This document shows, piece by piece, positions 50,719 to 59,924 of a DNA stretch of 64,000 nt. The translations under genes were made by a program, and so were the position numbers. Position 1 is the first letter of the stretch; each line of letters begins with the position of its first letter. The stretch covers positions 806,001 to 870,000 of the forward strand of contig NZ_VTWS01000002.1 of assembly GCF_008727875.1 (NCBI RefSeq), given 5' to 3'. The notes under the pieces were generated by a model that saw only the letters and a list, made by a program, of their open reading frames with translations, was not told the DNA's origin and did not search any database. The stretch is from Larkinella humicola. GTDB taxonomy: Bacteria > Bacteroidota > Bacteroidia > Cytophagales > Spirosomataceae.

Positions 50719-51816
50719 TCAGTCCGGCTGAAAACGGCGGTCGCGGATGTATTCATCATCGGTCAGCGTTCGCAGGAACGCCAGCAGATCCGCTTTGTCG
50801 ATGGTGGTCAGGGCAATACCGGGTTTGCCGGTTTTCTTCAGCAACGGATCGAGTTGGGGCGTGTCCTGAACGTCGTTGATGTAATGTTCCAATACCTGTT
50901 CCAGCGTCTGAAAACGGCCATCGTGCATGTAGGGCGAAGTGCGTTCCACATTCCGCAGGCTCGGCACCCGAAATTTATTGTAGTCATCCAGGTTTAGCGT
51001 GATCTGATACCGGCCCAGATCGAAGTCCTTGCTGTTGGCGAGTTGCATCCGCAAACCGTTGTTGCGGTAGCTCTGGTCGGTAAACAATTCGCCGGTGTGA
51101 CAACCCGAACAATTCGCTTTGAACAAGGTCAAACCCCGCAACTCCGATTCGGTCAGTGAAGCGCCGGTTTCTTTCCGCGAATATTTGTCGTATTTGGAGT
51201 TGGCCGAAACCATCGTCAGCATAAACTGCGACAGGGCTTTCAAAAATCGCTCCGTCGTTACTTCCTCCGTTCCGAAAGCCGCTTTGAACAAAGCCGGGTA
51301 CTGCCCGCTGGTCCGGATTTTCTTCAGCACATTGGCCAGTGAATCGCCCATTTCGACGGGATTCTGAATAGGCGAAATGGGCAACAAATCCAGATCGACA
51401 ATCCCGCCATCCCAGAAAAAAGCCCGCGTCCAGGCCACGTTCTGAATACCGGGCACGTTTCGGGTGCCAATTTTATCGCCAATGCCGTGGCTGAGCGGGT
51501 GGTCATTGTGCGCAAAGGCCGAAAACGACTGGTGGCAAAACGCACAGGTGACGGAACCGTCGCGCGACAGAATTCCATCGTAGAACAGCGTTTTTCCCAA
51601 CGCGATACCTTCGACTGTCAGCGGATTTTTGGTAAAATCGTAGTTCGGAGGGTCAAAATTGGCCGGTTTTTTCCAGTTGTACGGCGTCGCTTTGAACTCG
51701 ACGGGTTTGGGTTCCGGCTCAACCGGGCCGTCCTTTCCCGAGTCGTTCTGACAGCCGACCGCGAAACCGTAAAAAACGATTGCCGCCAGGATTGCAACAT
51801 GTTGCCAACGCGTCAT
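50719..51816 (-). CDS. Dihaem cytochrome c peroxidase, MauG/MbnH-like lipoprotein
   Basis: A 365-residue periplasmic dihaem protein with a lipobox at AVGC22 and two haem sites, CAFCH (91-95) and CSGCH (236-240). Related proteins either detoxify peroxide or, like MauG and MbnH, oxidise a Trp on a partner protein. It is the last gene of the operon and follows an MbnP-like gene by 45 bp. That pairing is the MbnP/MbnH arrangement, in which MbnH converts an MbnP Trp to kynurenine. The MbnH role is therefore strongly suggested but not proven. The ATG was preferred over one nine codons upstream. Confidence 0.9.
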   Translation of the reverse strand: MTRWQHVAILAAIVFYGFAVGCQNDSGKDGPVEPEPKPVEFKATPYNWKKPANFDPPNYDFTKNPLTVEGIALGKTLFYDGILSRDGSVTCAFCHQSFSAFAHNDHPLSHGIGDKIGTRNVPGIQNVAWTRAFFWDGGIVDLDLLPISPIQNPVEMGDSLANVLKKIRTSGQYPALFKAAFGTEEVTTERFLKALSQFMLTMVSANSKYDKYSRKETGASLTESELRGLTLFKANCSGCHTGELFTDQSYRNNGLRMQLANSKDFDLGRYQITLNLDDYNKFRVPSLRNVERTSPYMHDGRFQTLEQVLEHYINDVQDTPQLDPLLKKTGKPGIALTTIDKADLLAFLRTLTDDEYIRDRRFQPD

Positions 51817-51861
51817 CTTATTTTCCAATTTATTGGATCGCAACTATACACAGGCTGGGCA

Positions 51862-52668
51862 TCAATCGACCTGAACCGTACCGATGCTGAACATCGTCGC
51901 GTAATTATTCGCTACATTTTTCGAAGAATCCGATACCATAATCGTCGGTGCTGCCGCAATGCGGAGCGGTTTGACCCCATCGAACACCTTCAGCACATCG
52001 GCCTTCACCTGAATATCGGTTTTTCCGTTCACAATGACGTGGGCGGGCTGCGCACCCAGTGCCAACTGTATGGTTCTCAAATTATTGATGGTTTTGGTTT
52101 GGTACCCGCCGAACAAACCGACGTGGTAGACGAAATTCCGTTTTCCCGTCGCATCGACCGGCGCTTTGGCTGACGTTCCTTCCAGTTTCAGGAAAATATA
52201 GCCCGAATTCCAGTCCCAATACATCCCGGCAGCCGCACCGCCGGGGTCGAGTGCGCCGGTCCGTTTCCCGATTTCCATCGTGTTGCGCAGACTATCCACG
52301 CCCACCATAAAGTTGATGCTGGTGTAGTCGCCCACCGGAACATTGCGGAGCAGAACCGTCCGGGAGGCCGGGTTACTCTGCGACGTCAGAAAATAACTGC
52401 TGTCCTGCGGAACGACGTATTCCGACCCATCGGCTTTTTTTAGCTTGATGTTACTGATGAAATACGTAAACCGGGAGACGGTAAACGGTTCTCCGCTGCC
52501 GTTGGTGTAGGTCGTTGAATCCAGTTTCAATTCCTGCGCACCGACTACGTTATCAAATCTCAGTTGAACCGTTCCGTATTCCGGTTCCAGGGGGTCATTG
52601 TGGCAGGCAACCAGAACGGTCAAAAAGAGAAATAAACTCATACCGGAAGCGAGAAAGGTGTTTTTCAT
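51862..52668 (-). CDS. MbnP-like copper-binding lipoprotein
   Basis: A 268-residue lipoprotein (Cys22 in VLVAC) of the MbnP family. Diagnostic segments are the beta-start VQLRFDNVVGAQELKLDS, FTYFISNIKLKKADG, and GGAAAGMYWDWNSGYIFLKLEG with Trp151 and Trp153. In characterised MbnP a Trp is oxidised to kynurenine and helps bind copper. The neighbouring dihaem protein would be its partner. Start chosen at MKNTFLASG, which gives a proper signal peptide. Copper is inferred from the family. Confidence 0.87.
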   Translation of the reverse strand: MKNTFLASGMSLFLFLTVLVACHNDPLEPEYGTVQLRFDNVVGAQELKLDSTTYTNGSGEPFTVSRFTYFISNIKLKKADGSEYVVPQDSSYFLTSQSNPASRTVLLRNVPVGDYTSINFMVGVDSLRNTMEIGKRTGALDPGGAAAGMYWDWNSGYIFLKLEGTSAKAPVDATGKRNFVYHVGLFGGYQTKTINNLRTIQLALGAQPAHVIVNGKTDIQVKADVLKVFDGVKPLRIAAAPTIMVSDSSKNVANNYATMFSIGTVQVD

Positions 52669-52681
52669 ACTGAACGTTGCA

Positions 52682-53878
52682 TTACATTGATTCAATCCAT
52701 CTACTTACGATAACGCTGTTTTGCTGGTCTTTCTTCTGCTCATAGGCGATTAAAAGACCTTTTTTTGTGGCCAGAACCACCGGAAAAGCCGCATTGACAT
52801 CGGTTGGCGTAAGGTAAGTGATGGGTGAAGCCGTGCCACCGGATACCTTCCGCATCCCGATTCGGGAGATAAACCGGCTCTCGCCAGCCGCATTTTTCAC
52901 CTCCATCGACTCGTCCCAAACCCAGACCAGTTGCCCGTTGAGCGACGCGATCTGCGGATGTTTCGTTCGCACGGAGACGATCCCCGAAACCAGTTGCGTT
53001 GCTCCCAGCCGGGCCAGCTTGATACCGGGCGTTTTTTCTCCCCCCGAAAACCAGGTCACAAACAGATCATTGCCAACCTGCGCCACGTCGGGGCCGGTAT
53101 GCGGGCAGGCGTTGACTTTCCACTGGTCATCATACACCACTTGTGGGCTGGTGAACGACTGGCCACCGTCGGTCGAAACCGCGTGGCTGATGTCGCGCGC
53201 ACCGTTGTCCAGCAAATCCCGGTATGCAATGTGAATCTGGTTTTTCGTGTCAACAAAGACGTTGGTTCGGCAGCACTGGCAGGCGTTATCGTCCACCAGC
53301 ACTTCTTTCCCAAAACCGCCCCCCGGCACCGTTTGGGCGAATTTTACGGTCCGGCCTTCCTTGTTGGCGGTTTTTTCGTCGAGCCACGCAATTCCGATTT
53401 CGCCGTTGGGCAGCCGGTTCAGGTTGCTGAACGAGTGACCTTTTCCCGGCGTGGTGTCGCGGTGAACGGCTTTGGGTTCGGTCCAGGTTTGGCCGCCGTC
53501 GGTCGAGGTAACATACAGCACATCACCGGCGCGCGGGGCCTCCGCCGTGGGCCGGGACACCTCGAAGGTCGCCAGCACGGTTCCGTCTTTTTTAAACGCC
53601 ACTTTCGGCATTCCTTCGGCGTGGGTCGAAAAAACCGTCGGCGACTTGATCCGGATTTTTTCACCGAACGTCCGCCCGCCGTCTTCCGAGACGGCATAGT
53701 AAAAAGCGACTTTTTCGCCTTCTTTTTCCGTCCAGCTCAACACCGGGTGATTCCGGTGGTCGGTGGTCAATCGGGGCGTCGCTCCCACAAACTGGGGATT
53801 CGAAAGCCGGATTTCTTTGGCGGGACGCTCGGCAAATCCAAACAAAAAAGCCGCGACAATCAGGATGCTATTTTTCAT
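52682..53878 (-). CDS. Secreted BNR-repeat (sialidase-fold) protein with a CxCC motif
   Basis: A 398-residue exported protein with an N-terminal signal (MKNSILIVAAFLFGF). It contains Asp-box/BNR repeats SEDGGRTF, STDGGQTW and STDGGQSF, which mark a six-bladed beta-propeller. The propeller does not show the Arg triad of true sialidases clearly, so the enzymatic role is doubtful. An unusual CQCC motif (DNACQCCRTN) could bind a metal or haem iron. The gene lies 13 bp before the MbnP-like gene and 24 bp after the TonB receptor, so it is probably part of the copper-linked unit. Confidence 0.78.
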   Translation of the reverse strand: MKNSILIVAAFLFGFAERPAKEIRLSNPQFVGATPRLTTDHRNHPVLSWTEKEGEKVAFYYAVSEDGGRTFGEKIRIKSPTVFSTHAEGMPKVAFKKDGTVLATFEVSRPTAEAPRAGDVLYVTSTDGGQTWTEPKAVHRDTTPGKGHSFSNLNRLPNGEIGIAWLDEKTANKEGRTVKFAQTVPGGGFGKEVLVDDNACQCCRTNVFVDTKNQIHIAYRDLLDNGARDISHAVSTDGGQSFTSPQVVYDDQWKVNACPHTGPDVAQVGNDLFVTWFSGGEKTPGIKLARLGATQLVSGIVSVRTKHPQIASLNGQLVWVWDESMEVKNAAGESRFISRIGMRKVSGGTASPITYLTPTDVNAAFPVVLATKKGLLIAYEQKKDQQNSVIVSRWIESM

Positions 53879-53902
53879 GGTCAATACGGTATGCAGTTTA
53901 GA

Positions 53903-56266
53903 TCACTTGTAAAAATTATACTGAATCCCACCCACCAGCGTCCGGGGTGCTGCGGGGGTATAGGTAGTTCGGTCGGTGGCGTTGTTGCCGCGCGTGGCCG
54001 AGGTCGCGTAGAGTTCGTTGGTAGCATTCATCAGATTGGCAAATACCTCAAACCGCCGGAACGCATACCCCGCCCGCAGGTTGATGACGCTGACACCCCG
54101 CCCACCGAACGCGCCCCGGTCGTCATACGAAACCGTGTTGATCTGATTCTGGTACCAGGAACTGATGCGCTGCCATTCCGCCGACATCCGCAACCCTTTG
54201 GCCCAACGCGGTTTATACGTCAGTTCGGTGTTGGCCACCCAGCGCGGAGCCTGCGGCATATCGAAGCCGTTCACGTTTTTTACGGCATCGGAAGCCCTCG
54301 TACTCAACGCAAAATCGACAAACCGGTGGACGGCATTCGTCCCGCCAAACCGGAAAAACCACTCGCCCGACGGGCGGTAGGTGAGGCTGTATTCGATGCC
54401 CCGGTGCAGCGTTTTTCCCGCCGACTGGTAGTCCGTGCTGTTGTCGGGCTGGCGAATGTTGAGCAGTTCGTTGCGCCCTTCCATCTGGTAAACCGCCACG
54501 TCGATGTACATTTTCCGGTTGAGCAGCGACGCCCAGCCACCGACTTCGTAGTTGTTGAAATACGCCGGTTGAAGGTTGTAATAAAAGGGCGATTCACCCG
54601 GTTGGGCGTTGACGCGTTTGGTAAAAATCGACGTCAGACCCGGCGGTGAAAAACCTTTGCTGTAGTTAGCATACAAACCCTGGTCGCGGCCCAGATCGTA
54701 GGTCAGCCCCACTTTGGGCGTAAACTGGCGGTAGGCTTTTCGCCCGGTACTCTGATCCAGGTAATTGTCATAATCGAACGCCATCTGGTCGAACCGTCCG
54801 CCGAGTGAAATCCGCAGGGCTGGCAAAGGGTTCAAATCCAGTTGGGCGTAAACGGCCGAGTTGTGAATGTCGGCTGCGTAGTCGGCCAGCAGCAAGTCGG
54901 GCCGTTCTTTCACCAGTTTATACTGTTCCACCGATTTTTTGTCGGGTCGTAGCTGCGCTTCCAGTTCAATCTGGTAGGCGTTGTAGGTTGTTGGCGACGC
55001 ATCGTAGGTTAATCCCGCCATCACCCGGCTATTCCAGAACGGCAGCTTCTGGCTGTGCTGGGCAATGAAGCCATAACTGCGAAAGGCGTTGACGTTGATC
55101 TGGCCCGTTGCTTTGGTGGCGCCACTCGTCCAGCGAATGCCGTAGCTGGGGTTCTGGCCAATCGAGTTGTCGCGGTAAAAAGCCGTCAGGTAACTATCGG
55201 AGCCGTTTTTCCACTGGTGATCGAGCGTCAGCCGCGAGCGGATTGCTTTCACTTTTCGGTACGTAAAATCCGAGGTCGAGGTGTATTGCCGGTTGTAAAA
55301 CGCGATGCTGTCGACGCTGCCGCCGGTTTGCGAATTGTAGTCGTTGTAGGAAAACGTGCCGGTCAGTTTGGTACGACCCGTAAACGCGTATTCGGCCCGG
55401 CCATTGAACGACACTTTGTCGTAGTCGGACCGGGATTGCCAGCTATTGCGCTGCCGGGCCACAAAACCGCCCGCGTAGACGCCCAGCTTTTTGGTAAGCA
55501 TTCCGCCCCCGCCATACTGCACCCGGCCATAGCCCCACTGATCGCCCTGAATGCCAACCCGAAACGTCGGGACGGCGGTGGGTCGCTGCGTGATAAAATT
55601 GATGGCGCCCCCCACGGCTTCCGGTCCGTAGAGCGACGAAGCCGGACCTTTCACAATTTCTACCGAGCTGACGGTGAAGACGTTCATTTCAATCAGCGCA
55701 TTGTGGTTGAAAACGCCCATCGGCCGGATCGGAACACCGTCTTCGAGGTAGAGAAAGTAGGCACTGGTGCCAAACGGTTGGCGAATGCCCATGCCGTGTT
55801 GCTCGTTGTTGTAATTGAGCATCACCACGCCCGGCGTTTTGTTGATGAGTTCGGCCAGCAAAGTCGGCTTGGTTTCGTCGATCAGCGTGGGCGAAAGCCG
55901 GGAAATGGCCACCGGCGCTTCGGTCCGTTTCTGGGCTTCGCGGTTGGCGGTCACAACAATGGTTTGCAGGTTTTCGACGGCGGGAGCCAGGGCAATGCGC
56001 AGCGGTTTTTCGGAGGGCGTTACTTCCTGGGATTGAAAACCCACCGCCGAAATCAACAGTTTCAGGGTGGAGGAATTCAATGAAAACCGGCCGTCGGCAT
56101 TCGTCAGCGTACCGGTTTTGCGATCTTCCGACGAGATAGCGACGCCCGCCAGGGGCTCTTTGGTTTGGGCATCGAAAATGGTTCCCTGAATAAGGGATTG
56201 GGCGTATAGCCCAAATGGCGCCAGGATCACGAAAACCGTGACCACGAGCCGGTATAAAAAAGTCAT
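53903..56266 (-). CDS. TonB-dependent receptor of the MbnP/MauG operon
   Basis: A 787-residue outer membrane receptor. Signal peptide to GLYAQ, a carboxypeptidase-like domain (LIQGTIFDAQTKEPLAGVAIS, about 20-95), then the plug (NLQTIVVTANREAQKRTEAPVAISRLSP) and the barrel ending GGIQYNFYK. It lacks the SusC-type extension and SusD partner, so it belongs to the ordinary receptor class used for metal chelates and small ligands. Its neighbours (MbnP-like, MauG-like, Cys-rich small protein) suggest a copper ligand. The start at MTFLYRL was preferred over one 16 codons upstream. Confidence 0.9.
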   Translation of the reverse strand: MTFLYRLVVTVFVILAPFGLYAQSLIQGTIFDAQTKEPLAGVAISSEDRKTGTLTNADGRFSLNSSTLKLLISAVGFQSQEVTPSEKPLRIALAPAVENLQTIVVTANREAQKRTEAPVAISRLSPTLIDETKPTLLAELINKTPGVVMLNYNNEQHGMGIRQPFGTSAYFLYLEDGVPIRPMGVFNHNALIEMNVFTVSSVEIVKGPASSLYGPEAVGGAINFITQRPTAVPTFRVGIQGDQWGYGRVQYGGGGMLTKKLGVYAGGFVARQRNSWQSRSDYDKVSFNGRAEYAFTGRTKLTGTFSYNDYNSQTGGSVDSIAFYNRQYTSTSDFTYRKVKAIRSRLTLDHQWKNGSDSYLTAFYRDNSIGQNPSYGIRWTSGATKATGQINVNAFRSYGFIAQHSQKLPFWNSRVMAGLTYDASPTTYNAYQIELEAQLRPDKKSVEQYKLVKERPDLLLADYAADIHNSAVYAQLDLNPLPALRISLGGRFDQMAFDYDNYLDQSTGRKAYRQFTPKVGLTYDLGRDQGLYANYSKGFSPPGLTSIFTKRVNAQPGESPFYYNLQPAYFNNYEVGGWASLLNRKMYIDVAVYQMEGRNELLNIRQPDNSTDYQSAGKTLHRGIEYSLTYRPSGEWFFRFGGTNAVHRFVDFALSTRASDAVKNVNGFDMPQAPRWVANTELTYKPRWAKGLRMSAEWQRISSWYQNQINTVSYDDRGAFGGRGVSVINLRAGYAFRRFEVFANLMNATNELYATSATRGNNATDRTTYTPAAPRTLVGGIQYNFYK

Positions 56267-56333
56267 AAAGCGGGTTCGATTTGATGAAATGGACGAGCAA
56301 ACCGCTGGGAACATCCCATTGGTTAAACCGGGA

Positions 56334-56362
56334 ATCTGTCAGGTTTTGGAAACCTGACAGAT
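56334..56362. repeat. Perfect 13-bp-stem hairpin CTGTCAGGTTT/AAACCTGACAG
   Basis: ATCTGTCAGGTTT and AAACCTGACAGAT flank a 3-nt loop (TGG). It lies between the small Cys protein gene and the TonB receptor. No T-tract follows in either direction. The sequence has the look of a dispersed intergenic palindrome. Confidence 0.75.
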
Positions 56363-56376
56363 CTGACAACAAACCA

Positions 56377-56751
56377 TCAAACCTGCGGTGGCTGAAACAA
56401 CGAATACCGTGGGGAAGGATACGATCCCGGCAGATAAGCCGGCAAAACCGTTGTCTGAGCAATGACAACCGGTTGAAATAAAAACGGCAAATTCGACTGG
56501 TAGAACAACTGAAAATCAGGCGTTTTCTGCACCTGTTCCGTGGTCGCTTTATCCTGCTGCTCCTGTTGAGCGGTCAGTTTTTTGGCGAGGTAACATTGCC
56601 CGTCGCAATGCAGCTCCGGTTTGGCGCGATTTTCGCACAGGACTTTGGCAATATACGCCTTGTTGGCATGGTAATACGCAATGGTTCCCCACTGGCTGAA
56701 CAGAGGCAGCAGAATCGCAATCAGCAGGATGTAAGCCAGTGCAGCGCGCAT
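56377..56751 (-). CDS. Small membrane-anchored Cys protein heading the copper-linked operon
   Basis: A 124-residue protein with an N-terminal hydrophobic anchor (about 5-20), then Cys39, His48, Cys49 and Cys53 in CENRAKPELHCDGQCYLAKKL-like order (short form: HCDGQC). The rest is Gln/Thr-rich with a Pro- and Phe-rich C terminus. The Cys/His arrangement suggests metal binding. It lies upstream of the TonB receptor on the same strand with a 110-bp gap. The family is, as I recall, common in Bacteroidota beside such receptors but has no established function. Confidence 0.72.
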   Translation of the reverse strand: MRAALAYILLIAILLPLFSQWGTIAYYHANKAYIAKVLCENRAKPELHCDGQCYLAKKLTAQQEQQDKATTEQVQKTPDFQLFYQSNLPFLFQPVVIAQTTVLPAYLPGSYPSPRYSLFQPPQV

Positions 56752-56883
56752 ACGATTTTAAAATCCGCACAATAGTACAAAAAAATGTTGATTCCACCCC
56801 GATGTTACCTATTGACTAAATTGATACTATTTTGTTAATTCGCATAGCCACCCGTAGATTCTATCGTAACTGTTTTAACCGAA

Positions 56884-58080
56884 ATGAGATTATTGTGCAA
56901 TGCACTGATTTTTAGTGTATTTTATTTGTCGTTGTTTCCTGGTTATTCGCAGTTGGCACCTGTCGAGACCAGCGGGGATGCATTGGCGCATGTTTCTTCT
57001 CCGACCAGTACGGTCCGGGAAAACCGTCAACGTATATCGGTGGTGGTGGGCATGGAACACCAGCTTTTCCCCTCCTACCTGCTGGCGCGGGCGACTCTTT
57101 CCGAAAAAAGCAAAAATTACCGATTGGGCGATGGCGACGGCAATGTGTCGGTTTCGTTTCATAACCCCGGCCTGAACACCTCCGTGCGGGTGGAAGTGGG
57201 CGCAACGCCCTTTAGTGAAGCGGCTGTTTACGAAGGCATTTTGCAGGAACCCGACAGGAACTACGAAATAACGCCCCGCATTGCCTGGAATTTTGAGAAA
57301 CTGCGCGGATTGCTGCAACCTACGCCGGTTAATTTTACGGTTACGACCTACATCAACAACGAAAAAGTCGGTCATCGGACGGTGGTGGCCACGATGCGTT
57401 CCGTTAACGATTGCCCGTATTATTGGGAAGACGACGAAACCGGAACCGGTGATCTGGATCTGAATTACATGTACGTGGCCTACATCAACGAGGATGATCC
57501 GGTTGTGGACGAAGTGTTGAGTCAGGCCCTGCAAAATGACATTGTGGATGGCTTCGATGGCTACCAGACCGGCGACAGAAAGCGGGTCGATGATCAGGTT
57601 TTTTCCATCTGGTATGCACTACAGAAACGGGGCATTCGCTACAGTTCGATCTCAACCAATTCAAGTACCGGCATTTCACAAAACCTCTATAGCCAGCGCA
57701 TTCGGACGATTGACCAGACCTGGAACAATCGGCAGGCCAATTGTGTCGATGGCATGGTGTTGATGGCGTCGGTGCTGCGTTCCATTCACATCGACCCGGT
57801 TCTGGTGTTGCTGGCCGACCACTGCGTGCTGGGCTACTACCGCGACGCCGAACACAAGGATCTGGCCTGTCTGGAAACCTCGATGATTGGCGATGTCGAT
57901 TTACGGAAAATCATGTCCGTTCGCCGTCGGAAAGCTTCCCGAAAACTCTTCACCGAAGCCCGCCAGCGCGCCCAGCGGCATTACCGCACCTCCAAAGACG
58001 CGTTCGACAAAGACCCCCGCTACCGGTTTATCGTCGTCGCCGATGTCCGGAAATCGGGAATCCGGCCGATTGGGCGGTGA
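56884..58080 (+). CDS. Secreted transglutaminase-like protein, unknown function
   Basis: A 398-residue exported protein with a signal peptide ending GYSQ. An N-terminal beta-rich part (about 50-175, ISVVVGMEHQLFPSYLLARA) is followed by a C-terminal papain/transglutaminase-like domain. The likely triad is Cys287 in QANCVDGMVLMASVLRSI, His313 in ADHCVLGYY and an acidic residue near Glu331 (ETSMIGD). The spacing fits the transglutaminase superfamily. It is divergent from the copper-linked operon. I do not recognise a named family. Confidence 0.72.
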   Translation: MRLLCNALIFSVFYLSLFPGYSQLAPVETSGDALAHVSSPTSTVRENRQRISVVVGMEHQLFPSYLLARATLSEKSKNYRLGDGDGNVSVSFHNPGLNTSVRVEVGATPFSEAAVYEGILQEPDRNYEITPRIAWNFEKLRGLLQPTPVNFTVTTYINNEKVGHRTVVATMRSVNDCPYYWEDDETGTGDLDLNYMYVAYINEDDPVVDEVLSQALQNDIVDGFDGYQTGDRKRVDDQVFSIWYALQKRGIRYSSISTNSSTGISQNLYSQRIRTIDQTWNNRQANCVDGMVLMASVLRSIHIDPVLVLLADHCVLGYYRDAEHKDLACLETSMIGDVDLRKIMSVRRRKASRKLFTEARQRAQRHYRTSKDAFDKDPRYRFIVVADVRKSGIRPIGR

Positions 58081-58091
58081 TCGCCACGGCT

Positions 58092-59006
58092 TTACTGGAA
58101 CGAATGGCGAAATTCCAGCGGAGAGACATTCGTCTTGCTCCTGAACAACTTACTGAACGACTGGGGATGTTCGAACCCCAGCCCATAAGCGATCTCACCA
58201 ATCGACAAAGTCGTTGTCGACAGCCTTTCCTTGGCCTTTTCAATGAGTTTTTCGTGAATATGCTGCTGGGCGTTTTGCCCGGTCAGTGCTTTCAGCAGAC
58301 TGCTCAGATACGTGGGCGATAGATGAAGTTGTTCAGCCATATACCCGACCGTTGGCAAGCCGGTTTTCAGTCGCTCATCGCTGGCAAAATAAGCCGCAAG
58401 TACGGTTTCAAACCGGTCCAGTAGTTCGTGGTTGGTAATTTTCCGGGTGATAAACTGCCGCTGGTAAAACCGGTCGGCATACTTGAGCAGCACGTCGAGC
58501 TGAGCCACGATGATGTTCTGGCTGAATTTGTCGATGGGAGCCTGGTATTCCTGCTGAATCTGCTGGATGATGCCGACGATCACGGACTCCTCCTTTTCAG
58601 ACAAAAACAGGGCTTCACGAATGGAATAGTCGAAATAGGCGTACTGGCGGATTGTTTTAGACAGAGGTGTATGCCACAAAAAATCAGGATGGATCATCAA
58701 CAGCCAGCCGCGGTGTTCAAGGGTTTCATCAGCCGCAACCGCCAGCACCTGACCGGGCGCTAAAAAAACCATCACCCCATCGTCGAAATCATACGCCTGT
58801 TGCCCGTATTTCAGCCGGCCGTTGAAATTCCGTTTGAGCGCAATCGAATAGAAGTTGTTGACGAAGCTTTTCGGCTTGTCAATCCGCTTTGGCCTGATAT
58901 CGTCGAACCGGACTACACTGATGAGCGGATGGCCCGGTTTGGGAAGACCCGCGAATTGATGATACGCGGAGATGGTGTCGATGCGGTGAAGCGGTTCAGT
59001 TGACAT
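58092..59006 (-). CDS. AraC-family transcriptional regulator
   Basis: A 304-residue regulator. The N-terminal part is a cupin-like sensor (DFDDGVMVFLAPGQVLAVAADE). The C-terminal AraC domain has two HTH units: LPTVGYMAEQLHLSPTYLSSLLKALTG and LSIGEIAYGLGFEHPQSFSKLFRSKTNVSPLEFR. It follows an NmrA-like oxidoreductase on the same strand after 46 bp, so it probably controls that gene. Inducer unknown. Confidence 0.9.
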   Translation of the reverse strand: MSTEPLHRIDTISAYHQFAGLPKPGHPLISVVRFDDIRPKRIDKPKSFVNNFYSIALKRNFNGRLKYGQQAYDFDDGVMVFLAPGQVLAVAADETLEHRGWLLMIHPDFLWHTPLSKTIRQYAYFDYSIREALFLSEKEESVIVGIIQQIQQEYQAPIDKFSQNIIVAQLDVLLKYADRFYQRQFITRKITNHELLDRFETVLAAYFASDERLKTGLPTVGYMAEQLHLSPTYLSSLLKALTGQNAQQHIHEKLIEKAKERLSTTTLSIGEIAYGLGFEHPQSFSKLFRSKTNVSPLEFRHSFQ

Positions 59007-59051
59007 TCTTCGATGGGTTTATGGCCTGGTTTGCACCAAGTAAAAGCCAGA

Positions 59052-59924
59052 TTACGCCTGTTTCAGCTTATACAACACCCTTAACCCGTCTTTAAGTCCA
59101 GTCGGTTTTCGACCCAGCAACTTTTCCAGGTCGGGACTAATGATGTCTTCCTGGCCATTGGCGATGTCGGTGATAAACCCGGTGATTCGCCGGGCAACGA
59201 CCTCAGGCAAACCGCGTCCAATTAGCTGCGCTTCAAAGGTGGCTGGCTCCGCTGGCGTGTAGGTGACGGACTTGACTGAGAGATCGGTCAGGGCTGCGGC
59301 TACGTCATAAAATGAGCACGACTCACAGCCCGTCAGCCGGTACGTTCGGTTGCTCTCATCGTTATTGACCAGCGCATTCGCAATCGCTTCGCCCATCTCG
59401 CTGCGGAGAGCAAAGGCAACCCGGCCCTGATCGGCCGGTACGTTGATACCACGCTCGAAAACGGCGTCGCCACCCACAAACTGCGGAATCGCATCCAGAT
59501 ACAGGATGTTCTGAAACAGCGTGTAGGGTATTCCACTGGCTTTGATATACTCCTCGGTCTGAAAGTGGCCTGCCATCAACCGGTTCACCAGCGTCGCCGG
59601 GTTTTTCAGCGCCCGACTGGTGTAGGCAATCCGCTGAACACCAGCTTTTCGGGCCGCATCCACGACATTCTGGTGCTGGCGAACCCGGTTTTCCTCATCC
59701 GTACCTGCAATCAACAGAACCGTTACGATACCCTGCATGGCACTATCTAGGGCGTCAGGATCGTCATAGGTGCCAACGCGTAGCGTCACACCCTGTTTCA
59801 GCAAAGGGGCGGCTTTGGTTTCGTCCCGCACAAAGGCGGTAATCTGGCTGGCTGGTATTTTTTGAAGGAGTTGGTCAATGACGGCAGTGCCTAGCTGGCC
59901 TGTAGCTCCGGTTATTAAGATCAT
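59052..59924 (-). CDS. NmrA-like / atypical SDR NAD(P)-binding oxidoreductase
   Basis: A 290-residue Rossmann protein with ILITGATGQLGTAVIDQLL at the N terminus and a QorB/NmrA-type layout: AFVRDETKAAPLLKQGVTLRVGTYDD, then YTSRALKNP and NILYLDAIPQFVGG. Family members reduce quinones or act as redox sensors. The usual SDR YxxxK is not obvious. Transcribed ahead of the AraC gene, perhaps as one unit. Substrate unknown. Confidence 0.85.
   Translation of the reverse strand: MILITGATGQLGTAVIDQLLQKIPASQITAFVRDETKAAPLLKQGVTLRVGTYDDPDALDSAMQGIVTVLLIAGTDEENRVRQHQNVVDAARKAGVQRIAYTSRALKNPATLVNRLMAGHFQTEEYIKASGIPYTLFQNILYLDAIPQFVGGDAVFERGINVPADQGRVAFALRSEMGEAIANALVNNDESNRTYRLTGCESCSFYDVAAALTDLSVKSVTYTPAEPATFEAQLIGRGLPEVVARRITGFITDIANGQEDIISPDLEKLLGRKPTGLKDGLRVLYKLKQA

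Noticed and set aside
52931-54649. 572-residue plus-strand open frame across the BNR and TonB receptor genes
   Set aside because: It spans two real minus-strand genes and their spacer and shows no recognisable domain; an effect of GC-rich codon use.
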